DNA of 64,000 bases from Lonicera japonica. Lineage: Eukaryota > Streptophyta > Magnoliopsida > Dipsacales > Caprifoliaceae. The DNA is taken from assembly GCA_021464415.1 (NCBI GenBank), contig CM038469.1:9340501-9404500 (forward strand), read 5' to 3'. Below are positions 39,418 through 51,284 of the stretch, piece by piece (positions within the stretch are counted from its first letter, which is position 1; each line of letters opens with the position of its first letter). The position numbers and the translations under genes were made by a program. A model generated the notes under the pieces. It had not been told where the DNA came from. It was given only the letters and a program-made list of their open reading frames with translations, and made no database searches.

Positions 39418-42400
39418 TCATGAACCCCAGTCGGGCACACCCTTGGAATTCTTTGCTTCTTGCTCTATCACTTTCAGTACTTCATAGAACCGACGCCTAG
39501 ATGTTGGCAGCCTCGATAAATTCAAACAAAAGCCTTGCAACCTATTTACAGTGCACAAAAGGTATAAGATAAGAGTTTCAGAGAGAGAGTGAGATTACAG
39601 TGAAATACCTTCTACTTATACCCTCCAACTGAGCTCTTCTAATCTCGTCTTGGGGAGGGACACCACCATTCTGCCAAGATTTGATTTTGGTTGTGTTGCC
39701 CCTGTACAAGCAGTGCTTGTAAAAGTACAACTCTTCGGATTCGTCTAAATGAAGACTCCTAATTTGATCCTTCATGATACACATGGGCGCATAAAACCAG
39801 TCAAATATCCTTCCCTCTGGTCTATTCACACTGGTTATTTCAACATTATCACCTAATATGAAATGAAAAACTGGTTATTTGTGATGTTATTTACGCATTC
39901 ACATTTATAATTCCAACTATATGCAATTTTATATGGGAATTTACAAACATAGAATTCTTGGAAAGTGCAAAAGCTAGAACCAATAGAGAGCTTAATGGAC
40001 ACTTTCACCTATAGAGAACATAAAGGCACACATAATTAACTTCAACAGTGACATTAGCGAACACACTTACGCATGATAAATCCATTGGAACCGTTCTTGA
40101 TAGAAGAGAGAAAGCACTCTAGGAATGCATATGTGGGAACTCCTATGTTAACTATTTTGTTCTTTTTATGTTTCCAAGCATCCAGATCATCAAGTTCAAT
40201 GGCTCCATTTTTAAGAAGCTCCTTCCCAATATCCTCGCATGCTTTAGTGAAACTATCCAGGATCTACGAAATTAGCAATAACCATAAATTAGCATTTATG
40301 CACAAGCATTAGTAACTATAAGCATAAATTAGAATTCATAGTAAGCTTAACATGTGCCCTCAGGGGCCTTTGGATCGCTAAGTTTTTGTAACGACCCTAG
40401 ACTGTTGTGGGATTGCTGCTGTATATGCCCCAATGTGACTGCAGTAGGTGCTGGCAGACTATATACACTATAAATCTTCATACCACATCGCTTGAGTGAG
40501 GTGACCTGATGTGCTATATATGTATGGTCGTCACTAGTCCTTCCTTGTAAGAGGCCTTTTGGGGGTAAAATAAAGTTGTGCGCGCTTAAGACCAAAGCGG
40601 ACAATATTTTACCAACACATACATGCACTTTTCTAAGCAGCAATTGAATAGGGAAGTGTGGTATAATTTTTTCTTACCACAGAAACTGTCATCGTCCTCG
40701 TTGTTGCAGAAGGTGCACTTATAAAAGTTTCATCAACATTAACTACCTCAAGCTGTTCATGCAGTCCAGATATTGGAAGCAATGAGGAAATCGAATCACG
40801 TTCACGATAAGTAGGTCTGCCCACAAGAACAGAGGCTATAATGCAGTCTAATATGCAATAATGCAAATAATTAAGCAAATTCTAGTATGGTAATGAACTG
40901 AAACAAGATAAATATTGGCAAAATGATGCTCGGGCAATCTAAAAGAGTACAGAACTCACATACCTAGGAAAGCAGGACCCTTCGCGCAGGTATAGTAAGT
41001 CATTGGTATACTCATCAAACACGGCTACAGAAGCAACGACATAGAGTAATCCTCTCTTCGTAGAACTTTCCTAAAATGTGAACACAAGGTCAACAGGTCG
41101 ACATCTGTCCAAATTAATAATTTCTGAGTGAAAATATGATGACAATAAATTGTGTTTGGTTCGTTGGAAATAGTTCATTCATCGGAAACTCGATGCAGTG
41201 TAAACTGTTTCCAACGAAAGGAGTTTTTTATGCAAATAAATATTTTGTAGCTGTTTGGTTCACGATAGTGATATGGGGAAAATCAACTCTACTATTTAGC
41301 ACACAGTTGATCTGCATGAAAACGTGGAAACGCGTTGTAAAAGTAAAACATTGCCTTTTCATTTACCACATCGACCAAACACACTGTTTTTTATTTCCTT
41401 GCAAACCAGACCCTCTAACAACATTTACAGATAAGTAGATAACCAAACACTACTTAAAAAATGCACCTGGTAGGCGACAACGGCGGCATAACATCCCAAC
41501 CCAAAGCTCGACAATATTCCAGCCACAATGCCAAAAAGGACTACGATCGGCCACAAAAGAATCCAAAGCCCAGCAAAGGGAACACAGACAGTTTCGAGGA
41601 ACGGGCCTTCCCTTCCTATAAGATCTTGTACCAAGCGATGCCATCCTTTAAAAAGCAATATAGGAGCTTTATACAGAACTATTAAGGTAACAAGAGGCAC
41701 ATCAACTACAATGCCAAGAATTGATGCCAAAATGCATCCCGGTAACTGGAGAACCCTACAATAAAACCAGGACCGCCTAATCAGTCACATAATGTAATAT
41801 CTTGTTCAGATATTATGTTTCTAACTACATGGTCGAAACCAAGACAGCTTGGTCGAGCTGGCTTGGTTTCAGTGCTCTCAAACCTAAGGCAATAAAATCA
41901 AAATGACAACAAATTTAATATAGAATGCAAAGAGACTAATACTTGAGCTCAATGGGATCCTCCCCCTTTGACTCAAGGAGCTCGTCCATGACCGAGAAGT
42001 ACGAGTGAAATGAAAAATCTGCAAAATCGCGTACGATAGTGCAGGCACCCCAAACATTGCTCCAGGTTCCATCCTACTGTGTGTCAAACACATGCAATAA
42101 GTTTTCTCCATGTCAAATTTAAATTCACATCGAGGCAGAAGTAAGTTAAAAAATTACCGTGAAGCATTTGATCAACCTCATATGAATTGGGATACCTTCC
42201 TTGCTAATCGCCCTGAATGTCTCCATTACAGGCCAAATGTAGCCATATCCAATACCCATAATTGCACTTCCAACAACCCCCACAATCGTCCACAATGCGA
42301 TCGGTATTGGAGTTAGTAAACTTAGGAGGCATTTCATATATGGACCAAATTTCTTTGTTCTGTCCCAACAAATAACAAAAAGCAAAAGAATAAAATAGTT

Positions 42401-43845
42401 ATAAGTGAACACAAGAAGGTAAAGCTAATTTTTGCCTCTGAAGCCTGAATCTAAACCCTTTCAGATTTCTTATGTATGATTTCTATGTATTTTTGATGTA
42501 GAACAAATAGCGGACCTATACTTAACAACACTGGATCGTCGTAAGCCCGCCTGGCCCAAAAAGTGACGAAACCAGAATTGCGTGGGGGCTGGCTAATTTG
42601 ACCCGAAACGGCCCAGAGAAATCAAGTCACGGCCTTTGGCGGTGATGCACGTCGTTTTTTGGCCAAATTCCTTCATTTAGGCCTCCGAATCCGCGTATTT
42701 ACTATTTTAGGCAGGTTTTAATAACACAATAAGTTGAGTTTGGAAAGTCAGATTTAACTTCCGTCAAATCCCGCGCGATCCTTGACATCAACATTGCAGA
42801 ATCCCATAATTTTTGCAATTTCCTATTTTTGGCTTTTTTTTCGAATTATTTTGAAATTGTTTCCTTTCTTACATTTTGTAATCTTTTATAAGAAATTCTC
42901 AATGTAATGGTTTAGGCATATTATCTTTAATAAAATTTGAGTATTTCTCCTAAATTGTGAGTTCATTTCTCATTCACAGCTTTCCGCTACGTCAATTTTT
43001 AATAAAGAGGTTGAAGGCACTTTTTGCCAACAATTGATTAGGAAGTTGACCCACAAATCTACACTAGAATCTGGGAGAAAGGAGGTGGTGAGTGATAAAG
43101 ATGCATTTCAGACTGCTTGGATTCAGAATTCAAACTTCATATTAAGTGTTTGGAAACTCCAATTTCATGCTACAAAATTGAAATTTGGAACGAAATTAAA
43201 TTAAATAAAATATTTAACTAACATGCTCAGAATTAGATCCGGGATTAAGCCCAATTGGTCAAAAGAGTGCGAGTTCATACAAGGCATCTGGTTTCCAGCC
43301 GCCGCAACCCCCCACCCCACCCCACCTTCCCCAAGATCCATTACATAATAAAACATGGCCCCAATTAAGTCCATCTGTGGAGCTTGGAATTGAAGTTTCC
43401 AAAATAATGTAAATAACAAGTATTGGAGAAAACTGAGGGAAAATATAAACCTTATAAGACAGTAGATACTCCAAACAAGATGAAGGGGCCATAAACCAAT
43501 AACCACACCAGTGTCCCCAAAAGCAATCACCAGAAAAACAAAGGGACTGAATATTGCACCTGCATATAAATAATAATTCAGTCAACATATATATAATATA
43601 ATATATATTGTATATATATATATATAATATAATTGACCCAGATATACAACAAACTAAAGAATTTCTTATATGCCTATTTATATATATATATATATATATA
43701 TTTATAGAAAAAGACAGACATATTAGAGTGAAGGAGAGAGAGGCGTGTTACCTTTGATGATACCCAGAACAAAAAGAAAGAGGAAAACAGGAAGGAAGAA
43801 GATGAAGTAACAGATGTAACTCAACACACCCTTTGGAACTTCCAT
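39418..43845 (-). CDS. At3g27390-type multi-pass membrane protein, copy 2
   Basis: Ten exons encode 543 residues without interruption: 43845-43752, 43559-43451, 42359-42158, 42073-41943, 41755-41467, 41070-40964, 40816-40678, 40263-40071, 39852-39609 and 39541-39418. Every intron falls at the same codon and phase as in copy 1; exons 1-6, 8 and 9 have identical lengths, exon 7 is one codon shorter and exon 10 is six codons shorter. Membrane segments match copy 1. The divergent parts are exon 7 (residues about 311-357) and the C-terminus, which here ends VPDWGS. This is a head-to-tail tandem duplicate; both copies look functional. Direction of duplication is not known. Confidence 0.9.
41150..41430. 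mobile_element. Possible MITE in intron 5 of copy 2
   Basis: A stretch starting near AATTGTGTTTGGTTCG and ending near CGACCAAACACACTG looks like weak inverted ends. It is absent from the equivalent intron of copy 1. Borders and target duplication are not resolved. Confidence 0.3.
42480..43020. other. Foreign-looking block in intron 2 of copy 2
   Basis: This part of the intron is more GC-rich than its surroundings at 42530-42680 and ends in sequence with an AATAAAATT word and a T-rich stretch, recalling LTR or leader sequence. No ends, primer site or coding frame were found. Confidence 0.25.
43588..43705. repeat. (TA)n-type microsatellites in intron 1 of copy 2
   Basis: Two runs of TA dinucleotides (about 43588-43630 and 43676-43703) separated by ordinary sequence. 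Confidence 0.9.
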
Positions 43846-45387
43846 TGGGTATGTACTTCTGATTCTTTTTGCTTATGTACTTCACCTTTTCATCTACTAT
43901 TAAATTAAATTAGTATATGTCAGCTCGGAAGTAATTTCACAGTATAAATATGATTTCAAGAACCAGAAATATTCTCGCAAAGTGGACTCACTTTTTCAAT
44001 TCAGAGGAAAAAGATGACACGAAAATATAGAAGTTCGTTTTTCTCACGTGTATATCCAGGTGTACATCACAGAAAAAAATATTGAGGGTTTTTAGGAGAT
44101 CTCACAGTTGCCAACTTTGATTATGGTTTAAAGAGCCAAAACCACCAAAAATGAAGAGTCAAAATTTTCTCTTTTCATTGACCTTCTTTAATGAATATTT
44201 TAGGCCAAATCAAGTTTTAATCGTGAAAAATTATCCCATAAAAACTGTAACAAGAGAAAATTTTGTAGTTTGGAGAATTCCAACTTTTGTCTCAAATTTC
44301 GATAGAATTGAAATTTTATCAAAAAAATTCTAAGGCTTGAAGATGTCACATTGTACTTTTGATTGCAAACAAAAAAAAAATCAACTTGTTTTATTTAATA
44401 CTATTTGCTCAATTAGAAAATGGATAATGCATGCCGTTAATTTACGTACTTAAACCCAGATAAATTTAAGGATCAAAATATACTAGTACAAAATATAAAG
44501 AGTAAAATAATAAAAGTAATTTGACAAAAAAATTATTCATGTTAGGCTCGCTTGAGGAAAATAGAGCGTAAAACACGTGTCCACGAACCAAATATTTTAG
44601 GTCCAATTATTTGCACGTTAAATTGGGGACCAACAAATATGTGTTCACTGTTTATTTTATTTATTCATTTTTGAAAACATTAATAAATCTTTAAAAAAAA
44701 AAAAAACACGTCCTTAGTGACGTCATTAGTGGTCCAGTGGCCGAAGGTGCGTGGAATTCCCTTCGGCTGTTTTTCAAGTATTTTGGACTTTGTGGTATTA
44801 AGGTTGGTATTAAGATTTTTGGTTCAAACTTAGAATTCTGTTTTCTTAACAAAGAAAAGAGTAACTTCAGATCAATTCAGCCGAATATAAATCATTAATT
44901 CAATCTGAAAACAAAGAATTTCAGATTTTCAAACCACCAGAAAAAAACAGCAAAAGACCATTTATCTGGCAAATAACATTACGTCCTTGCCCAAACGAAA
45001 AATATCAGAAAAGAATACGGTTCGAGTTGAAAAATAAAAGCAATGTCTGAACTTACCTAGAACTTTAAACCATGATAAATTCTTCACAACTTCAACAATC
45101 AAATGCCGGATTTCCAGGAAATAAAATTCAGTGGAATAAACTATTCAGTTTAATATCTTATCCCAGTAGTATACAATGGAGGTGAGAGGTATTAAGCACC
45201 ATCAGAGAGAGATTTTGTTATTAGGTAAATATGCTTAATTTATTGAGCAATGTTACACTCATGCATTGATAGGTTTTTACATTTTCAAATTGTACTACTC
45301 ACTAGCTCACCCCCTTGATACTATAAATTCCCGGGAATCAAAGCCTCACAAAGCAATGTAAAGAATAAAAAATTATTCCATCAATTT
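43846..45387. other. Intergenic region upstream of copy 2
   Basis: Promoter side of the minus-strand gene starting at 43845, then AT-rich sequence with an A-run near 44692-44706. No gene seen. Confidence 0.4.
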
Positions 45388-45530
45388 ATTTTTTTTCAAA
45401 ATTAAGGGAGGTCTAAGTCTCTCCCTTAATCCTATAAATAAAGAAAAACCCTCCCCTCCCACCCAATGAGTCGAACCCTTGACCTCAAGGCAAGGGTGGA
45501 GGTTGCCTACCACTAGGCCAACCCCTCTCC
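45388..45530 (-). mobile_element. tRNA-derived SINE
   Basis: On the minus strand the sequence has an internal A box (TGGCCTAGTGGT, 45522-45511) and B box (GGTTCGACTCA, about 45478-45468) at the tRNA-like spacing, followed by a short body with TTTATTTATAGGATTAAGGG and an A-rich end. Its head starts within a few bases of the 3' end of the U6 copy on the same strand, so the two probably inserted together. Confidence 0.7.
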
Positions 45531-45535
45531 TCAAC

Positions 45536-45582
45536 ATTTAGACCATTTCTCGATTTGTGCGTGTCATCCTTGCGCAGGGGCC

Positions 45583-45614
<32 letters not shown>

Positions 45615-45634
45615 TCGGATGTCCCCGAGGGGAC
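45536..45634 (-). ncRNA. U6 snRNA copy, probably a retro-pseudogene
   Basis: The minus strand reads as plant U6 from the first G, with the 5' stem, the ACAGAGA box, the AGCATGGCCCC segment and the end GAAATGGTCTAAAT. By eye only two positions differ from the usual plant sequence, one in the 5' stem and one near the 3' end. The oligo-T terminator is missing: the sequence passes straight into the SINE head. The upstream 70 bases show neither the usual upstream sequence element nor a clear TATA box at about -30. It is therefore more likely an inserted copy than an active gene. Confidence 0.85.
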
Positions 45635-45640
45635 AAACCA

Positions 45641-45727
45641 ATAAGAATATCTTTTTTCCTAATCAATAATACTCATGTGAACACTACGTATTGGACTTCA
45701 AATCTACCATATTTCAGGGCATGGTTT
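45641..45727. repeat. 88-bp repeat, left copy
   Basis: Starts ATAAGAATATCTTTTTTCCT and matches 58507-58594 with few differences. It begins six bases upstream of the U6 copy. Confidence 0.85.
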
Positions 45728-46101
45728 TAGGGTGTTATAGTAGGCTAATAATATGCTAATTTTACATTCTTGTGCGCAAATTATGCTGGCTACTAGCTCG
45801 CTCTATTACCAAAGTTTTATTGGCTTTTTGTCAAAACAGTGTATTTTTTCTTAAACCATATAATACAAAGCAACTAAAGCATCATTTACTTTCGCAATAA
45901 CATTGTCCATATAAATTGTGATTCTTTTAAACAATAAAAACAAGATCAATGGCAATGGCAATGGCAATTATGTAGAATCACCATTCCCCAAGCCCAATAA
46001 CAATGTTTAATCAACTTACCGCTAAGTCAAAACAGAGGCCCACATATATACATATGCATGTATTTCACCAGATCCTACTAACAAACATTTCATCAAAATA
46101 T

Positions 46102-46629
46102 TCAAATGATCACTAAACTTTCGATCTAATACCATTTTGGCCATCAAACTTTAAAATGAACCAATTTATTCATTCAACTTTGAAGTGAGTATGGCTTTGA
46201 TCATTTCTTCCAATTTGACTGTTAAATTGAATGGAATGAAACCATGTGCAAAGCACGTGACTTCATTTAAGCATAGTTTAATCATTTTTGTTATAAAATA
46301 ACTCAAGTTTTGCTGTTTATTGAAAATATTGCCATGTTTTAGATATTGTGTGTGTTCTATTTTGGCGAGAATTATCAGAAGAAAAGTTTGTTTTGTAGTA
46401 ATATGACCAAAATGACCTTACACGAAGTTATGTGTCACAAAAATGTATTAAATTTAACAGCCAAATTGGATTGAATGGTCAAAGTAATACTTAGTCCAAA
46501 GTTAAATGACCAAAGAATTGGACGAAATTGTCAAAGTGGTACTCACTCCAAAATTAGATGACCAAAGTAATTAGTTTTGAAGTTTGATGATCAAAGTGGT
46601 ATTAGATCGAAAGTTTAGTGACCATTTAA
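46102..46629. mobile_element. Long-TIR MITE downstream of the first B3 gene
   Basis: The left arm, with CACTAAACTTTCGATCTAAT, returns inverted at the right end as the same word, and the arms can be followed for over 100 bp. It is non-coding. Exact ends and target duplication were not resolved; the long arms suggest a Mutator-like MITE. Confidence 0.65.
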
Positions 46630-46837
46630 ACTGTTTACTCTTCTATTTATCCAAGCACGCTGCTTCCTTTTCTTGAACAGAGAACTATCCTCTTATAAAA
46701 GGGCTGTGTATGTATATGTGTGCGTATCTTCACCACAGCCCAACGAAACATTTGATCAACCTGGTTGCCCATATACATACATGCATATGTATTTATCTAC
46801 ATATGTGCATGTGAAAGCATATATATAAGTGATGCAC

Positions 46838-49800
46838 TTAGTTGGTGCGTTTGAAAACGGTAACTTTGAACACAGGATCATCCCTATCAACGAGCTCAAA
46901 GAGACAAACATCTCCGAATTGAAGGGAGTTTTCCCTCACAAATGCGCGCCAACCTCCACATAACCTACTTTTTCGAATCGTATTCACTGGCCATGACTTG
47001 TTCGAAATCTGAAGCTTCACAATACTTGTACCTTCTTTTATATGCGTCTTTGCAAAATGTCTCGGCATATCCTGCACAAAGTTTGCTTTATGTCACAAAA
47101 TTTGATATGGCACTAGAAGTACATTTGCATGGCTTTTGCATATATTTCTCTCACAAGTTCAAATCAACATTGATCAGAAATTGATTCTTTTAGCCATTGG
47201 TAAGATCCCAAATTTCTATATATTAATGAACAGGATTTAGCAATAATTTTTGCTGTGCACCGGAAATTACTAAAATATGTTTCATGCTTTACATAAATAG
47301 ATTCAATTTGAATAGGGATTCAAACACACGACCTTGGGTGCAAAGATGAAACGCTATGACTTGAACTTAAAATGTTTTAAAAAGTTACGTAATATCAGCA
47401 AATATCAAGTGTATTATTGCATTGAGTGATGAGTTCTATTTTCAATTATACACACACATATATACTGATGGTAATGACAAAGGCATGCCGGTTTTCGTTG
47501 CAAGCAGAATGTAGGTTTTGCACTTTTCCCAACCACAAAAATAATTTATTATAGTCACGGCAGGCACAAATACATTTTTAGTAATCTTATAGATTGTAAT
47601 GTGAAACTTAAAAAGTCCCCGTGCAAAATTTATTGTTTCATAAGCAGCATTACCGTGTAACCCTTTTGCAAGAAAGTTGACCGCATTACAAGTTTGAATG
47701 AAGGGTGTTTCGAGTTGGACATTAACTTATCGACTTCCTGATAAGCTTCTTCTTTAATCCCCACAGCAACTTCTGAAAATGATGACCGTGTTTTGATCCT
47801 CCTAGTTGAGCTCTCCCCTGGACCTATATCAAATCAACTCTAAGATAGAACAAAATCTGCTGCTTTGAAGACTAGTGTTCTTCAAACGTGTTTAAAAGCA
47901 ATTGTTGGAGATATAATTAAAGTCAAGTACTATTGAACCTGTAATTGTATATTTCATAACTGAAGCTGACAAATTAAAGAAGGGTAAAAACTGTTCGGCC
48001 GTGAATTATGTTCTTTTTGGCACTTTAAACTATGACCGTTTCAATTCTATCAAGTCGAATAGATAACAAGTAATATAATTTATATAAATCAAACAGAAAT
48101 AGTCCTTTGCAGTACATGTGATGCAATTACCGGGGGGGTGGATTACTTGAATCCTTCAGAGCATCCCAATGCATATTATAGCTGCTTTTGATCCTCCCAA
48201 AAAGTGGTGAAGAGATTAGTGGCTTTATTTGCAAACTTTTTCCGGGGAAATTCTGAATTTGGTTCCAAGCTGAATTGGATCAAATGGAAAGACTGTTGTT
48301 GTCCTTTTGAAGAAGGTGGTCTGGGTGTGAGAAGCATGCAAGTGTTATTCAAGCTTTCAGTATGAAGCATAGGTGGAAATTTGGGAGTTCAATCTCTTTG
48401 GGTTCAGTTGATGAATGCTAAATATGTGAAGAACAAACATGTACTAGATTGTCAAAGAACTCGAACTTTCTCCTCCAATTGGAGCAAACTTCTGAGCATA
48501 AAGGAGATGGGTGATTCTCAAATTTTCTGGATCATTGGTAGGGAAACATCATTTTTGGAAAGATTTATGGCTTCCTCAAGGTAGATTGTGTGAACCCTCC
48601 TCTTCTTCAGGAAGTCAGAGAGGCTCTTCAGTCTCTTCCATTCTTGGTGGCCTCAACATGTAGCCTCTCTATCTCAGCTCAATATTTTTGAAATTAAAGA
48701 GACGATCTCTAATCTTAGCCATATCAGGATGTTTGTGTGTGGATGGGAACTTCTGACGGTAAAGTTTCCACTAAATCTGCTAGGGCAGTTGTGTAGACAG
48801 AAACAGAATTACATGGGGACTAATAGAGTTTTAAGGCACAATTCTATTCCCACCAAATGGTCTATTTTGGGGTGGAAAGCTATTCAAGGCAGCTTCCTTT
48901 TGATGTCAATCTGCAGGAAAAAAAGTATTCAGTTTGCCTCGAAATGTGTTTGCTGTAAAAATCCTAAGGTGGAGTGTCTTAATCATGTGTTCGTTCAAAG
49001 TGAAGCTGCTGATAAAGTTTCGAAGAACTTTGGATCTAGAATGGGTGTCTCAAGCAAATGCCTCTATGATTCAGTTGGTGATCAATGATTGGTGGATGGC
49101 CAAGGTTCATTCTCCTTGTCACAAGTTTGTCCAATCTTTAATTCCTTTAGTTACTTGTTGGGAGCTATGATGTAGCAGGAACTAGGGGAGGTTTTAAGGG
49201 CAGAGCAATAGTGTTGATTAGAAATATTGAGTTGAATATCAAAGCTGATCTTACAAATAGCAAGTGGTTGAGTAGAAGAATTGTTAGGGATCATGTTTGG
49301 TTGATGGATTTTGTGAGGCAAGTTCCTCCTATAGGGGGGAAACATTGTTATTACTTAGTGGAAACCCCCTGAGAGAGGTAGGCTCAAGCTGAATTCTGAT
49401 GGCTACTCCAAAGGTAATCCTGGTCACAGAGGTGGTGGGTGTGTTCTGAGAGACTCAAGTGGCAATCTGATCTGGCCCATAGCTGATTATTATGCGGTGG
49501 GCTTTAATACAAAGGCTGAAGTGAAAGTGTTGCTTCAGGGGGTTCAGAAGTGCAGTGAGGAGGACATGCTTCAAGTGGACATTGAGTCCGATTCCTTGAT
49601 CCTTTTGAATATTTTGTGTGATAAGATACATTTTCCATGGTCTGTGTGGTATGAGATTAGGAAATTAAATTGTCTTTTGTATCATATGAAGGTTAGAGTG
49701 GGTCATGTCGATAGAGAAAGTAACTGCAGAGCTGATGGGTTAGCAAATCAAGGTTGTAAAGCTAGGAATTTTCTGTTGTATACTGAGTGGAGTCAGCTTT

Positions 49801-51284
49801 CTCATGTGCTTAAAGGTTTGCTGAAGCTTGATAGGTTGGGTATGCCCAGCATAAGGAGTAAAAAGTATGGATTTTATTGAAGTTTTGGCGTTTGCCCTTT
49901 GCATAAAAAAAGAAAGAAAGAATAGCATTCAGACATGAATGCCCATCCAAAGCAGTCAATAAGGCAAAAGAACTAATCACACAGCAAAACATTTAGCTTT
50001 TGAGTAACCCAATTTATTGTAAAAGTAAATGAGAAAGAAAAAGGAAGGAAAAGAAGAGAGTAAGACAGTAAATGACATATCAGATGCCAGTTTTTTAAAT
50101 ATATATATATATATATAAGATTTTGGATTTCTACTATCAATTGGCATAAAAAAAATCTTATTCTAAGTGTCCCAAAGAAAATGTAGGATCAAAATTCTAA
50201 AAATATATGAAACTACACGTATAAAATGCATTTAACCCTTTAGTATCTTTTACCAAATGCACATTTATATCATTTTAGTCCAATTTGCAAACAGAATGTA
50301 GGATGACCAAAGAGTGCAAATATTAAGGTAGTATATTTAGTCCGTGGAGAAAATAAAAAAAACTTCAACAACGATACTACTTGAGAGTCGGGACTAACCC
50401 CTTGATCTTTTAGGTCTTGTTTGGCTTTTCCCAAAATTGGTTCGCTTTCGACAAGTCTGCTCAGATTCACTCTCTGTTTTGCTTGTTGCTTCAACCTTCA
50501 CATGTGAGGGTGTAGTATCGTTATTTGGTAAATCGTCTTTCTTCTTGCATCCATCCCTGCCAAATATTCTAACAGTGAAGGCTGAACTTCCATTGTATCT
50601 AAAAACCAAGAACTCGCCTGGCTCTAGAGAACTATCCTTCACAAAGTCCGGCCAACCCTTCTTAAGAAAGAGGCGATCTTTATCTTTTTCCATGTCTACC
50701 AGCCAAATTTTCCCACTGAGATTTTTAAGGATGACCTCTTTGGGTGTCCTTCCATTGAATTGCTTGATGAAGCCTGGTGGAATCCGCTGCAAAATATTAA
50801 ATATCAAAACCTTGATCAATACATAGTCAATAAAGAATGGTATGTTTTAGTTCACACTTGACATATACTTAATTCTATTATACCAGAACTTGAGGTACAC
50901 TCGACACGTAGTGCTGCTATATGTATATAGAAAATTTGTATGCATGCATACCAATTAAGCTGCAACAATTCCACCATAGTGCTGCTACAGACTTTCTCCA
51001 GTTTGTCCTGTCCCTAGTACAACTGCCTATCTTATGATAGGAAAAATACTTGGATTTGCAAAACACTAGAAAGATAACCCTCCATGCATACTTATTACAT
51101 AAACAACCAAAAATATATCATCATTTGCGTAACTAATGCACGAGAGAGCGAGCGAGCGAGTGAGAGAGAGAGAGAGAGAGAGTACCAGTTGCTGAGAATT
51201 TTGATTGGGGAGATAGACTTCAAAGAACTCAGGAATTTGATCACAGAGAGAGACTATTGGACGACCTGGACTGCGTTTTTCCAT
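46838..51284 (-). CDS. Two-B3-domain DNA-binding protein (REM/VRN1-like), gene 1
   Basis: Four exons encode 296 residues: 51284-51186, 50786-50399, 47823-47654 and 47071-46838, with GT-AG introns and matching phases. The first B3 domain spans about residues 18-110 (core LFLKKGWPDFVKDSSLEPGE then FLVFRY) and the second about 203-295 (core LCGGWRAFVRENSLQFGDVC). Between them is a charged, Ser/Lys-rich linker with basic runs that could serve for nuclear import. Two B3 domains and this motif order fit the REM/VRN1-like class of plant transcription factors, which bind DNA in the nucleus; no target can be inferred. The in-frame extension upstream of 51284 starts at a non-ATG codon. Intron 2 (2,575 bp) contains a reversed LINE fragment. 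An extra 5' non-coding exon further upstream is possible. Confidence 0.82.
48150..49920 (+). mobile_element. Decayed LINE (non-LTR retrotransposon) fragment
   Basis: Reading on the plus strand through several frame shifts and stops, it carries the C-terminal part of a LINE polyprotein: the end of the reverse transcriptase (LNWIKWKDC then FEEGGLGVRSM), a zinc-binding zf-RVT region (ASKCVCCKNPKVECLNHVF) and an RNase H domain (residues with VDIESDSL and the VRVGHVDRESNCRADGLANQ segment). It ends in an A-rich tail near 49905-49925. It is 5'-truncated and dead, and lies antisense in intron 2 of the B3 gene. Confidence 0.85.
51131..51181. repeat. (GA)n microsatellite beside a splice donor
   Basis: GA and GC-interrupted GA repeats (with GAGCGAGCGAGC) run up to three bases from the donor GT of intron 1 in the first B3 gene. 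On the coding strand the intron thus begins GTACTCTCTCTC. Confidence 0.9.

Noticed and set aside
45536..45634. Active U6 snRNA gene
   Set aside because: No T-run terminator and no clear upstream element or TATA box; kept as an ncRNA copy only.
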